A stretch of 64,000 nucleotides of DNA, taken from Allobosea sp. 67-29 (GTDB taxonomy: Bacteria; Pseudomonadota; Alphaproteobacteria; Rhizobiales; Beijerinckiaceae). The DNA is taken from the NCBI RefSeq assembly GCF_001898115.1, contig NZ_MKSQ01000022.1, positions 1 to 64,000 on the forward strand. Direction: 5' to 3'. Both the position numbers and the translations under genes were made by a program. This document shows, piece by piece, positions 22,862-32,790 of this stretch (the stretch's first letter is position 1; the number at the start of each line of letters is the position of its first letter). The notes under the pieces were generated by a model that was given only the letters and a program-made list of their open reading frames with translations, did no database searches and was not told the origin of the DNA.

Positions 22862-22897
22862 CGGGGCCGCTCGCGCCGAGGTTCAAATATCGAGTGG

Positions 22898-22945
22898 AAG
22901 CGCGGCAACCGCCGGTGGCCCATGCGGCCGGCGGCACCCGCGCTT
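22898..22945 (+). promoter_or_regulatory. Compound hairpin between carB and greA
   Basis: Outer stem AAGCGCGG / CCGCGCTT encloses an inner CCGCCG...CGGCGG stem with a GCC-catgc-GGC tip. It ends 22 bases before the greA start and has no U-tract. It could be a Rho-dependent end of carB or a greA leader structure. Confidence 0.4.
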
Positions 22946-22967
22946 TCGAAGCTTACGGGACGGAAAG

Positions 22968-23441
22968 ATGGAAAAGGTTCCAATGACTGCGGGCGGCTTC
23001 GCCGCCTTGGAAACGGAGCTTAAGCACCGCCAGCAGGTCGAGCGCCAACGCATCATCACGGCGATCTCCGAAGCGCGCGCGCTGGGCGACCTCTCCGAAA
23101 ACGCCGAATATCATGCGGCGAAGGAAGCGCAGTCGTTGAATGAAGGCCGCATCATGGAGCTGGAGTCTCTGATCGGCCGAGCCGACATCATCGACGTCTC
23201 CAAGCTCGGCGGCGACACGGTGAAGTTCGGGGCGACCGTCAAGCTGATCGACGACGACACCGAGGAAGAGAAGAGCTACCAGATCGTCGGCGAGCCCGAA
23301 TCCGACGTGAAGTCGGGCAAGGTCTCGATCGGCTCGCCGATCGCGCGTGCACTGATCGGCAAGAAGGTCGGCGATTCCGTGCAGGTCAACACGCCCGGCG
23401 GCGGCAAGTCCTACGAGATCGTCGGCGTCGACTTCCGCTGA
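22968..23441 (+). CDS. greA: Transcription elongation factor GreA
   Basis: 157 residues. Rescues backtracked RNA polymerase by stimulating cleavage of the transcript. N-terminal coiled coil (about 5-75) with the catalytic tip [20 protein letters not shown] carrying the Asp and Glu residues; C-terminal FKBP-like domain ending [11 protein letters not shown]. Start ATG at 22968 with GGAAAG just upstream; the family normally starts MEKVPMT as here. Confidence 0.98.
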   Translation: MEKVPMTAGGFAALETELKHRQQVERQRIITAISEARALGDLSENAEYHAAKEAQSLNEGRIMELESLIGRADIIDVSKLGGDTVKFGATVKLIDDDTEEEKSYQIVGEPESDVKSGKVSIGSPIARALIGKKVGDSVQVNTPGGGKSYEIVGVDFR

Positions 23442-23488
23442 GGGGCATGGCGGGATGGCTGTCCGGGGGGTTCCCGGTGTGCCGGACC

Positions 23489-24100
23489 CTACCCCGTCAG
23501 GACCACCCGAAGCGCCTTGATGATGCCATCGACCGCGACGCTGGCCAGGATCAGGCCCATGACCCGGCTGATCACGCTCGCGCCGGCGTTACCGATGACC
23601 GCGATGATGCGTGACGCACCGAACAGCAACAGCAGCAGCAGGGCGAGAATCAGGCCGATCTGAACCAGCGTTTCCATCTGCTCGGGGATACTGAACTTCG
23701 AATTGTCCGTGACCGTCATCACCGTCAGCATCGCGCCGGGGCTGGCGATGCTGGGGATCGCCAGCGGATAGACGGCCTTCTCCAGATCGGAGGAACGCAG
23801 CAGCTTCTGGTCCTCTTCGAGCTTGGACTCGCCGAAGATCATCGTCAGGGCGAACAGGAACAGCACGATATTGCCGGCGATCTGGAAGGAGCTGAGCTCG
23901 ATCTCCATCGCGTTCAGCAGAATCTGGCCGAGCACCACGAAGAACACCAGCACCGCGAAGGCAACGAGCGTCCCCTGTATGGCGACACGGCGCGCGGAAC
24001 CCGCCGCCATTCCGGCCGTAACCGCCAGGAAGACAGGCAAGGTGCCGATCGGGTCGATCACCACCCACAGCTTCACGAACTCCGTCAGCCAACGTTCCAT
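23489..24100 (-). CDS. MarC family integral membrane protein
   Basis: 203 residues with six hydrophobic helices. KLWVVIDPIGTLPVFLAVTAG at the start, YPLAIPSIASPGAMLTVMTV in the middle and SRVMGLILASVAVDGIIKAL at the end are conserved MarC (UPF0056) segments. Once named for multiple antibiotic resistance, now of unknown transport function. Converges on greA with a small stem-loop (about 23461-23486) between them. Confidence 0.9.
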   Translation of the reverse strand: MERWLTEFVKLWVVIDPIGTLPVFLAVTAGMAAGSARRVAIQGTLVAFAVLVFFVVLGQILLNAMEIELSSFQIAGNIVLFLFALTMIFGESKLEEDQKLLRSSDLEKAVYPLAIPSIASPGAMLTVMTVTDNSKFSIPEQMETLVQIGLILALLLLLLFGASRIIAVIGNAGASVISRVMGLILASVAVDGIIKALRVVLTG

Positions 24101-24274
24101 ACGATTCTCCCCTCCTGCAACGGCTTAGAGCATGCCGGGATGCCGGGCGAGACCGCCGTCTGCGCAGGCAGCGTTCGGCGGCACTGAGGCCGGCAGCGCC
24201 AGTTTACACCGCGGCCGTGGATTATCGCTCGCGCGCACCTACATTCGGTAGAGGAGCCATCGGAGATGAAGATC

Positions 24275-24781
24275 ATGACGACGCGCCGCCGTTTCCTGGT
24301 GTTCTCGCTCGGGGCCGCCCTTGCGGCGCTGCTGCCGGCCGCAACCCGGCCCGCGCTGGCACAGGGCGCTGCCATCGGCTCGATCCGGATCGCTTTTTCC
24401 CGGAACGTCACCGATGCCTGGGGCGACCACGTCAACCTTGTCGCAGCCGAGCTCCAACGCACCCTGGCCGATATTCTCGGAGGCGCCTTCCATCCCGGCG
24501 CCGGCAATCGCCTCGTCGTGACGGTCAACAGTCTCTGGCTTGCCAGCTATGCCGGCGGCGGCGGCAGCCGGATGGCGAATGGCGGCGGCAGCAACGACTA
24601 TCTCGAAAGCGTCGCGACGCTCTACGACCGCTCGGGCCGCGAACTCGGCAGCTGGCCGATCATGTCGACGGAATCCGCGGCAGGAGCGGGCGCCTGGTAC
24701 CGGCCGGACATCGACCAGCGCCGCCTCAAGGCACTCGCACGCAACAACGCCTGGTGGATCAAGCGCTACGTCGCCGGCTGA
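24275..24781 (+). CDS. Tat-exported protein of unknown function
   Basis: 168 residues from ATG at 24275, 9 bases after GGAG; the ATG at 24266 lies right against that site. The N-terminus MTTRRRFLVFSLG is a twin-arginine signal (RRxFL) with a hydrophobic stretch and an Ala-Leu-Ala cleavage motif near residue 30, so it is exported folded or with a cofactor. Contains a Gly-rich loop (AGGGGSRMANGGGSNDY, about 90-107). No family recognised. Converges on the Lrp gene. Confidence 0.7.
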   Translation: MTTRRRFLVFSLGAALAALLPAATRPALAQGAAIGSIRIAFSRNVTDAWGDHVNLVAAELQRTLADILGGAFHPGAGNRLVVTVNSLWLASYAGGGGSRMANGGGSNDYLESVATLYDRSGRELGSWPIMSTESAAGAGAWYRPDIDQRRLKALARNNAWWIKRYVAG

Positions 24782-24788
24782 GCGGACT

Positions 24789-25253
24789 TCAGCCGAACGG
24801 CACGATCGGCTCGTCCTTGACGCGCTCCAGTGTCAGCGCGGTGCGAACATTGCGGACATTGGGAGTCGCGGTGAGGTCCGCGACGAAATCCTGAAACGCC
24901 TTCAGGTCCGGGGCGACGCATTTCAGCGCGTAGTCGATATCGCCGGAAAGCGTCCAGCACTCCCGCACGGTCGCCCAGTCCCGGATGCGGGCCTGGAAGG
25001 CGGCGAGGTCCGCCTCCGCCTGGCTCGCCAGATGAACGAAGGCGAAGCAGACCACCTCGTAGCCAAGCTTCCGCTCGTCGAGATCGGCGTGATAGCCGCG
25101 GATCAACCCGGCCTCCTCGAGGGCCCTGACACGTCTGAGACAGGGCGGCGGCGAGATGCCGACACGGCTCGCCAGCTCGACATTGGTCATGCGACCATCG
25201 GCCTGGAGCTCGCGCAGGATGCGCAGGTCGATATCGTCGAGTTTCGCCGGCAA
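24789..25253 (-). CDS. Lrp/AsnC family transcriptional regulator
   Basis: 154 residues from a TTG at 25253, supported by GAGGA 6 bases upstream and by the match beginning at LDDIDLRILRELQADGRMTN. HTH helix RVGISPPPCLRRVRALEEAGLI in two parts (about 26-47) and a C-terminal RAM/ligand domain (about 66-145). Binds amino acids in relatives and assembles as octamers. Divergent from the ELM1-like gene (62 bases between starts). Confidence 0.9.
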   Translation of the reverse strand: MPAKLDDIDLRILRELQADGRMTNVELASRVGISPPPCLRRVRALEEAGLIRGYHADLDERKLGYEVVCFAFVHLASQAEADLAAFQARIRDWATVRECWTLSGDIDYALKCVAPDLKAFQDFVADLTATPNVRNVRTALTLERVKDEPIVPFG

Positions 25254-25314
25254 TGAACATCCTCTGAGGCGGGTGGCGCTGGTGTAGACGGCGGCGGCAG
25301 GCGATACAAGGCGC

Positions 25315-27374
<2,060 letters not shown>

Positions 27375-27383
27375 GGCTCTTTC

Positions 27384-27414
27384 GGGAACTCATCACCGAG
27401 TTTGATGAGTTCCC
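27384..27414 (+). terminator. Perfect 12-bp hairpin after trxB
   Basis: GGGAACTCATCA-ccgagtt-TGATGAGTTCCC begins 10 bases after the trxB stop codon. No T-run follows, so it may be a processing or Rho-linked 3' end, or an operator in the lsrB upstream region. Confidence 0.5.
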
Positions 27415-27487
27415 TCACCAGATTCAGTGCCAAAAAGAACAATCTCTGCTCCTGAGGCGTTGACGCACAAGGAGTTTATCCCCCATC

Positions 27488-28408
27488 ATGCGCAAAACGC
27501 ATAGCGGGGGAAACGCGGTGGATTGGGACCGCATTCGAATTTTTTATACCGTCGCAGAGTCAGGCAGTTTCACCAAAGCTGGCGATGTTCTGGGATTGAG
27601 TCAATCCGCCGTGAGCCGGCAGATCGGCGCGCTTGAGCGTGAGCTGCGGGCACCGCTGTTTCACCGGCATACGCGCGGCCTGATCCTCACCGAACAGGGC
27701 GAGCTGCTGTGGCGCGCCGCGCGCGAAATGACCCAGCGGCTCGAACGGACGCGCTCGCAGCTCTCCGAGACGCGCGAGCATCCGTCGGGCGAGCTCAAGG
27801 TCACGGCGACGCGCGGCCTCGGCGGGCACTGGCTGACGCCGCGCCTGGCCGAATTCCTCGACCTCTATCCCGACATCAAGGTCGACCTCATCCTGACCGA
27901 TGAGGAGCTCGACCTCTCGATGCGCGAGGCCGACATCGCCATCCGCCTGCGCCAGCCACAGCAGCCGGATCTGATCCAGCGCAAGCTCTTCACCGTGCAC
28001 TATCACGTCTACGCTTCGCCGGCCTATGTGAAGCGCTTTGGTGAGCCGAAGAGCTACGAGGATCTCGACAACCACCGCCTGATCTCATTTGGCGGCACCT
28101 CGCCATCCTATCTCACGGCCGTGCACTGGCTCGGCACGATCGGCCGCGATCAGCGCAACCCGCGCCCGCTCCACCTCGTCGTCAACAACATCACGGCGAT
28201 GAAGCGCGCGGTCGATTCCGGCGCCGGCATCGCGGTGCTTCCCGATTATCTGATCGAGACGGGATCGCCGCTGGTGCAGCTCATGCGCGAATCCGAGATG
28301 CCTCAGCTCGAGAGCTACCTGGTTTATCCGGAAGAGATGAAGTCGGTCGCCCGCGTTCAGGTCTTCCGCGACTTCCTGATCCAGAAGGCCCAGCGCTGGA
28401 CCTACTGA
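27488..28408 (+). CDS. lsrB: LysR family regulator, LsrB/VtlR-like
   Basis: 306 residues. Winged HTH VDWDRIRIFYTVAESGSFTK followed by ALGLSQSAVSRQIGALE-type sequence (about 11-50), then the effector domain. Its place directly after trxB and the strong N-terminal similarity fit LsrB of Sinorhizobium and VtlR of Brucella, regulators of surface polysaccharide, oxidative stress and, in Brucella, of the AbcR2 small RNA. A probable small RNA gene lies 420 bases downstream here. The symbol is inferred from synteny and memory of the family, not from a search. Some other start codons (GTG at about 27518) are possible. Confidence 0.8.
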   Translation: MRKTHSGGNAVDWDRIRIFYTVAESGSFTKAGDVLGLSQSAVSRQIGALERELRAPLFHRHTRGLILTEQGELLWRAAREMTQRLERTRSQLSETREHPSGELKVTATRGLGGHWLTPRLAEFLDLYPDIKVDLILTDEELDLSMREADIAIRLRQPQQPDLIQRKLFTVHYHVYASPAYVKRFGEPKSYEDLDNHRLISFGGTSPSYLTAVHWLGTIGRDQRNPRPLHLVVNNITAMKRAVDSGAGIAVLPDYLIETGSPLVQLMRESEMPQLESYLVYPEEMKSVARVQVFRDFLIQKAQRWTY

Positions 28409-28426
28409 CCAGCGGGGCCTCGTCAG

Positions 28427-28482
28427 AAAAAAGCCGCCTCCTTCCTTGTGCGAACCGCCCGATAGGGCCGCGGAGGGAGGCG
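28427..28482 (-). terminator. Minus-strand intrinsic terminator, probable end of a small RNA
   Basis: Read on the minus strand, an 11-bp stem (one G-T pair, arms 28472-28482 and 28435-28445) with an inner GCCC-gata-GGGC hairpin (28457-28468) is followed by GGC and six T. No protein gene lies on the minus strand between 29068 and here, and the FMN reductase gene has its own terminator at 29015. Just upstream on that strand is another hairpin (28516-28555) with arms CTGCC/GGCAG and GCGCGG/CCGCGC. This suggests an RNA gene of up to about 150 bases, family unknown. Confidence 0.5.
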
Positions 28483-28702
28483 TGCGCCTTCCCGGCGTTT
28501 GCTGGCGGGAGTTATCTGCCGCGCGGGCTACTTGCCGGCCGCGCTCATTCGGCAGGTGCCCGATTCGAAGGCAGATCACGGAACCAGCTTTCTGAAATCC
28601 GGCAAATGCATGACAGGTGCGGCATCACGATGCACGCGATGCGCGCAATAGCATCCAACATGATCGCTCAGAGACATTTCACCAGCGATCCAATCTGCAG
28701 TG

Positions 28703-28822
28703 AATGCATATTTCTCAATCATTTAGGCTTAAATTGGTCGCATATGAGAATGAGATATGCAGCTTGCGCATGGCGGCTCCAATCAATGCTGCATTGCAAA
28801 ATGGCAGGTCCTGCACGATATT
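28703..28822 (+). promoter_or_regulatory. Regulatory region and promoter of the candidate small RNA
   Basis: AT-rich stretch with ATTTA-ggct-TAAAT (28721-28734), CATAT-n9-ATATG (28741-28759) and a longer imperfect repeat TGCATATTTCTCA / TGAGATATGCA. These resemble LysR-type binding sites. A sigma-70-like promoter follows: TTGCAA at 28794-28799, 17 bases, GATATT at 28817-28822. Confidence 0.45.
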
Positions 28823-28828
28823 GAACTC

Positions 28829-28968
28829 ACGGTTGTTCGGAACGGGCTCCGCAATCTCCTCCCGGCGTTGAGTTCGTTTCAGCCGTTCCCCTCTGAGATG
28901 TTTGGCATTTTGCCAGATGTTTCAAACTTACAAAGCCGGCTCCCTTCGGGGATGCCGGCTCTTTTTTT
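28829..28968 (+). ncRNA. Candidate trans-acting small RNA, AbcR (alpha-r15) type
   Basis: About 140 bases from the predicted start after the -10 at 28817 to a strong terminator. Parts: unstructured pyrimidine-rich stretch with GTTCCCCTCTGA (28885-28896), which could pair with ribosome-binding sites; a small hairpin TGGCA-ttt-TGCCA (about 28902-28914); and the terminator AGCCGGC-TCCC-ttcg-GGGA-t-GCCGGCT followed by seven T (28934-28968). Its location downstream of an LsrB/VtlR-like gene matches the AbcR RNAs of rhizobia, which bind Hfq and repress transporter mRNAs. The start is inferred; the family assignment rests on place and general structure. Confidence 0.5.
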
Positions 28969-29014
28969 GCCCGTTTCGACCAACGGCTTCGGCTCGCGAC
29001 GCAGCCGCTGGCAA

Positions 29015-29041
29015 CAAAAAAGGCACCGCCACGGCGGTGCC
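29015..29041 (-). terminator. Intrinsic terminator of the FMN reductase gene
   Basis: On the minus strand GGCACCGCC-gt-GGCGGTGCC followed by six T. It begins 26 bases after the FMN reductase stop codon. Confidence 0.85.
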
Positions 29042-29067
29042 TTCGAGAGGACGGTGATCCGCGGCTC

Positions 29068-29619
29068 TCAGGCGGCCAGCTTGCCCGCAATCTTGGCAAA
29101 GCCGTCGATGAAGCCTTGCAGGAAGCTGCGGGTTCCCTCGTTGGTGATCTCGTGGTTTGCGTCGATCAGGTCCTCCTTGAAGGTGATGAAGACCTGACCG
29201 CCCGCGACGACACCGGCGAGGTTCGTCATGATCATGCGCAACTCGTTCTGGGCGACGGCCGTGCCGACCGCGCCGCCACTGGTGCCGGTAACGGCGACAG
29301 GCTTTCCAGCCCAGGAATTCTTGCCGTAGGGGCGCGACGCCCAGTCGATGGCGTTCTTCAACGCGGCCGGAATCGAGCGGTTGTGCTCGGGCGTGACGAT
29401 CAGGATGGCGTCGGCCGCCTCGATCTCCCGCTTCAGCCTCAGCGTCGGCTCGGGGCGGTCAGCCTCGAGATCCTGGTTGAACAGCGGCAGATCGTCGATC
29501 CGCACGAAGGAGGGTTCGAACGCGTCCGTGCCGAGCTTGGCCAGGGCCTGCGCCAGCTTGCGGTTGATCGACTCGCGACGGGTGCTGCCGACGACGATGG
29601 CGAGCTTCAATTTGGCCAT
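29068..29619 (-). CDS. NADPH-dependent FMN reductase family protein
   Basis: 183 residues from ATG at 29619, with GAGGA 6 bases upstream. Flavodoxin-like fold: phosphate-binding LAIVVGSTRRESINRKLA at the start, DLPLFNQDLE, and TPEHNRSIPAALKNAIDWAS (about 79-98), the FMN isoalloxazine-contacting loop in the NQO/ChrR group. Likely a cytosolic quinone or chromate reductase (obligate two-electron type). Has its own terminator. Confidence 0.9.
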   Translation of the reverse strand: MAKLKLAIVVGSTRRESINRKLAQALAKLGTDAFEPSFVRIDDLPLFNQDLEADRPEPTLRLKREIEAADAILIVTPEHNRSIPAALKNAIDWASRPYGKNSWAGKPVAVTGTSGGAVGTAVAQNELRMIMTNLAGVVAGGQVFITFKEDLIDANHEITNEGTRSFLQGFIDGFAKIAGKLAA

Positions 29620-29749
29620 GAGATTCCTCAGGGTTGGCGTCAATGCCGCGAGTCTAGAAGGCTCCGCGAGCCCGAGGCAAGGCGACCTTCTGCAAGGACG
29701 TCATTGCAGCGCTTCAAGCTGGCCCCGGCCCGCGGCGGGCGAGCAGGCC

Positions 29750-30325
29750 TCAGGGCCGCGGTGGCCGGGCTGCAAGAGGCAGCGCCTCGAACAGGCTCGG
29801 CTCGGCGCTGGTGCGGGCTTTCTCGATGGTCAGGATCCGCAGCTTCGTCTCGACACCGCCATCGGCCGAAAAACCGCCGGTCTTGCCTCCCGCCGCCAGC
29901 ACGCGATGGCAGGGCACGATGATCGGCCACGGATTTTGGCCGAGCGCGACCCCGACCGCCCGGGCTGCGCCCGGCTCGCCGATGCGCTGCGCCACCTCGC
30001 CATAGGTCAGCGTCTCGCCCGGCGGGATCGAAAGCGCGACCTCGTAAACCTTGCGGTTGAACTCCGTCACGGTCTCGGTCGCGAGCGGCAGATGCGACAA
30101 GTCGCGCTTCTCCCCTTCGAACAGTGCCCGGATGCCGGCCACGGCCTCCGCGACGAAGCCCTGTGCCTCGGTCTCCTCAGCCTCCGGAAAGCGCCGTGCC
30201 AGCCGCCGTCGGGCGCCGCCCTCATCGCCTTCGGGCAATTGGGCGCCGATGAAGCGCTCGCCCTCCCAGGCCAGTGCGCAGGTGCCGATCGCCGTCTCGA
30301 AGAGATGGAAATGCTGGTTGGCCAT
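29750..30325 (-). CDS. ogt: Methylated-DNA-protein cysteine methyltransferase
   Basis: 191 residues from ATG at 30325 with GGAGAGCAAGG upstream. Suicide repair protein that removes methyl groups from O6-methylguanine. Active-site motif IIVPCHRVLAAGGKTGGFS (about 131-149) with the acceptor Cys; the upstream IPPGETLTYGEVAQRIG and AARAVGVALGQNP form the DNA-binding helix-turn-helix with the Arg finger. No Ada regulatory domain, so the Ogt form. Confidence 0.94.
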   Translation of the reverse strand: MANQHFHLFETAIGTCALAWEGERFIGAQLPEGDEGGARRRLARRFPEAEETEAQGFVAEAVAGIRALFEGEKRDLSHLPLATETVTEFNRKVYEVALSIPPGETLTYGEVAQRIGEPGAARAVGVALGQNPWPIIVPCHRVLAAGGKTGGFSADGGVETKLRILTIEKARTSAEPSLFEALPLAARPPRP

Positions 30326-30418
30326 CCTTGCTCTCCCGGCTCCGCGAACTGGATCGAACCGGTCTAGCACGCAGAATAAGGCCGAGGGCACCCGAAAGCT
30401 GGCAGCAGGGCGGCTGGT

Positions 30419-31375
30419 TCACATGAACAGCGCCTCGCCCTCCAGCCCCTTGTAGAGCCCGGCGACCTGCTCGCCATAGCCGTTGTAGATCAGGGTGGGC
30501 CGGCGCTCGCGCGAGCCCAGCACCTGTTCGCTTGCCTGGCTCCAGCGCGGATGCGGCACCGCCGGGTTCACATTGGCCCAGAAGCCATATTCGCTGGCCT
30601 GCAACGCCTCCCAGAAGGTCTTCGGCCGCTCGGCGACGAAGCTGATCCTGCGGATCGATTTCACCGATTTGAAGCCGTATTTCCACGGCGTGATCAAGCG
30701 GATCGGCGCCCCATGCTGGGTCGGTAGCGGCTTGCCGTAGATGCCCGTGACGAGCAGCGGCAGCTCGTTCCCTGCCTCGGCCATCGTCAGCCCCTCGACA
30801 TAGGGCCAGGGATACCAGCGCTGGTTCTGGCCCGGCGCGACCCGCGGGTTCAGGAAGGTCTCGAAGCGGATGTATTTGGCGCCCGAAAGCGGCTTCGCCA
30901 TCGCCACGAAGGCTTTGAGCGGGATGCCGGTCCATGGCACCGCCATCGCCCAGGCCTCGACGCAGCGGAAGCGGTAGAGCCGCTCTTCCAGCGGCAGCTT
31001 GCGCACGAGATCGTCGAAACCGATCTCGAAGGGCTTATCGACCATGCCGTCGACCTGAATCGACCAGGGCCGCGTCGCCAGCCGGTGCGAAGCGTCGACG
31101 ATGTCCTTCGACATGCCGAATTCGTAGAAATTGTTGTAGTTCGCCGCATCCTCCGCCTTGGTCAGCGGGACGTCGAGCTTGTAGGTCTCATTGCGCTTGG
31201 CCGGATAGAGGTCGAGCGTCGGGTCGGGGACTTCCGCCGCTGCGATGCCCGGTAAAGCAGCCCCCGCGATCAGCCCTGCCCCCGCTGCCATCAGTTGGCG
31301 GCGATTGAGAAAGACGCTCTCCGGCGTGGCTTGGATTTCCGGCAGTTCCCAGCCGGCCCGGCGCTTGATCAGCAT
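30419..31375 (-). CDS. msrP: Protein-methionine-sulfoxide reductase catalytic subunit MsrP
   Basis: 318 residues. Periplasmic molybdopterin enzyme that repairs oxidised methionines. Twin-arginine signal NRRQLMAAGAGLIAGAALPG (about 30-49) for export of the folded cofactor-bearing protein; the molybdenum ligand Cys is in YRFRCVEAWAMAVPW (about 140), and GAPIRLITPWKYGFKSVKSI is a conserved C-terminal block. ATG at 31375 chosen because MLIKRRAGWELPE is the usual start. The membrane haem partner MsrQ is not adjacent. Confidence 0.94.
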   Translation of the reverse strand: MLIKRRAGWELPEIQATPESVFLNRRQLMAAGAGLIAGAALPGIAAAEVPDPTLDLYPAKRNETYKLDVPLTKAEDAANYNNFYEFGMSKDIVDASHRLATRPWSIQVDGMVDKPFEIGFDDLVRKLPLEERLYRFRCVEAWAMAVPWTGIPLKAFVAMAKPLSGAKYIRFETFLNPRVAPGQNQRWYPWPYVEGLTMAEAGNELPLLVTGIYGKPLPTQHGAPIRLITPWKYGFKSVKSIRRISFVAERPKTFWEALQASEYGFWANVNPAVPHPRWSQASEQVLGSRERRPTLIYNGYGEQVAGLYKGLEGEALFM

Positions 31376-31482
31376 GACGGACACACTCCGTTTTCGTTGG
31401 CAGCTGTTAGGCCACGAAAGCGGATTCACGGCAATTCACGAGGGGGAGAGGCGCGGCGAGCGCCTCTCCCTTCCTCCGAATC

Positions 31483-32592
31483 TCAACCCCGCGCTTCCAG
31501 CGCCTTGATGATCGCCTGGCCCATATCGCTGGTCGAAACCGCGTTGGCGCCGGGAGCCGCGATGTCCTTGGTGCGGGTGCCCGAGCCCAGCACGTCGGCG
31601 ATCGCGCCTTCGAGCCGGTCCGCAGCTTCGCCCGCACCGAACGAATAGCGCAGCGCCATGGCGAAGGAGCCGATCATCGCGATCGGGTTGGCGAGGCCCT
31701 TGCCGGCAATGTCCGGCGCCGAGCCGTGGACAGGCTCATAGAGCGCCTTGCGCTTGCCGGTGGCCGTATCCTCGGCGCCGAGCGAGGCGGAGGGCAGCAT
31801 GCCGAGCGAGCCGGTCAGCATCGCCGCGACGTCGGAGAGAATGTCACCGAACAGGTTGTCGCAGACGATGACGTCGTACTGCTTCGGCCAGCGCACGAGC
31901 TGCATGGCGCAGTTGTCGGCCAGCACGTGCTCGAGCTCGACATCCTTGTACTCGGCCGCGTGCAGGGCCGTCACCGTCTGCTTCCAGAGCACGCCGGTCT
32001 TCATCACGTTGTGCTTCTCGGCCGAGGAGACCTTGTTGCGGCGGGTGCGCGCCAGCTCGAAGGCGACGCGGCAGATCCGCTCGATCTCGGGCGTAGTGTA
32101 GAGCTGGGTATCGACACCGCGCTTGGAGCCGTCCTCCAGCGTGACGATCTCCTTCGGCTCGCCGAAATAGACGCCGCCGGTGAGCTCGCGCACGATCAGG
32201 ATGTCGAGCCCTTCGACGACCTCGGGCTTGAGCGAGGAGGCCGAGGCCAGCGCGGGATAGCAGATCGCCGGGCGCAGGTTGGCGAAGAGGCCCAGGTCCT
32301 TGCGCAGGCGCAGCAGACCGGCTTCGGGGCGGTGCTGGTAGGGCACATCCGCCCATTTCGGGCCGCCGACCGCGCCGAACAGCACGGCGTCGGCGTCCTG
32401 CGCGAGCTTCATGTCGCCTTCGGAGATCGCCTGCTTATGCGCGTCATAGGCCGCGCCGCCGACGAGGCCCTTCTCAATCTCGAAGGAGCCGAGCCCATGC
32501 TTGCCGAACCAGGAGACGATCTGCTCGACCTGGCCCATCACCTCGGGGCCGATGCCGTCGCCGGGGAGCAGCAGGAGCTTGTGGGTCGCCAT
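31483..32592 (-). CDS. leuB: 3-isopropylmalate dehydrogenase
   Basis: 369 residues. Third step of leucine synthesis: oxidative decarboxylation of 3-isopropylmalate with [18 protein letters not shown] at the start, substrate loop [30 protein letters not shown], metal-binding [20 protein letters not shown] with the catalytic Asp residues, and [19 protein letters not shown] at the coenzyme end. No other leu genes are nearby. Confidence 0.97.
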   Translation of the reverse strand: MATHKLLLLPGDGIGPEVMGQVEQIVSWFGKHGLGSFEIEKGLVGGAAYDAHKQAISEGDMKLAQDADAVLFGAVGGPKWADVPYQHRPEAGLLRLRKDLGLFANLRPAICYPALASASSLKPEVVEGLDILIVRELTGGVYFGEPKEIVTLEDGSKRGVDTQLYTTPEIERICRVAFELARTRRNKVSSAEKHNVMKTGVLWKQTVTALHAAEYKDVELEHVLADNCAMQLVRWPKQYDVIVCDNLFGDILSDVAAMLTGSLGMLPSASLGAEDTATGKRKALYEPVHGSAPDIAGKGLANPIAMIGSFAMALRYSFGAGEAADRLEGAIADVLGSGTRTKDIAAPGANAVSTSDMGQAIIKALEARG

Positions 32593-32790
32593 GATCGTCG
32601 TGCCTCGTCGCAGAAATCCGTTTCCTCGGCAGGCTGCTTAGAGCATCGCTCCCGAAAGGGGAATGCGGTTTTCCGGAGGCCCGATCCGCAATCCGGACTC
32701 GGGCACGGAGCTTGCCCGGCGCGTCTTAGGAAGCATGCAGCCGACGCGCGGCGGCGCGGCTTCGTGCCGAAACCGATCGGAAGGCGAGCC

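Larger units (their letters stand above)
28409..29067. other. 659-bp intergenic region with RNA signals, no protein gene
   Basis: No credible coding frame on either strand. It holds a minus-strand intrinsic terminator just after lsrB, a structured GC-rich stretch (28510-28560), an AT-rich part with inverted repeats (28700-28760), a plus-strand promoter and terminator that delimit a probable small RNA, and the terminator of the FMN reductase gene on the minus strand. Confidence 0.7.

Noticed and set aside
28606..28824. 72-codon frame inside the lsrB-downstream intergenic region
   Set aside because: Cys/Met-rich, no ribosome site, crosses the regulatory repeats and the candidate small-RNA promoter.
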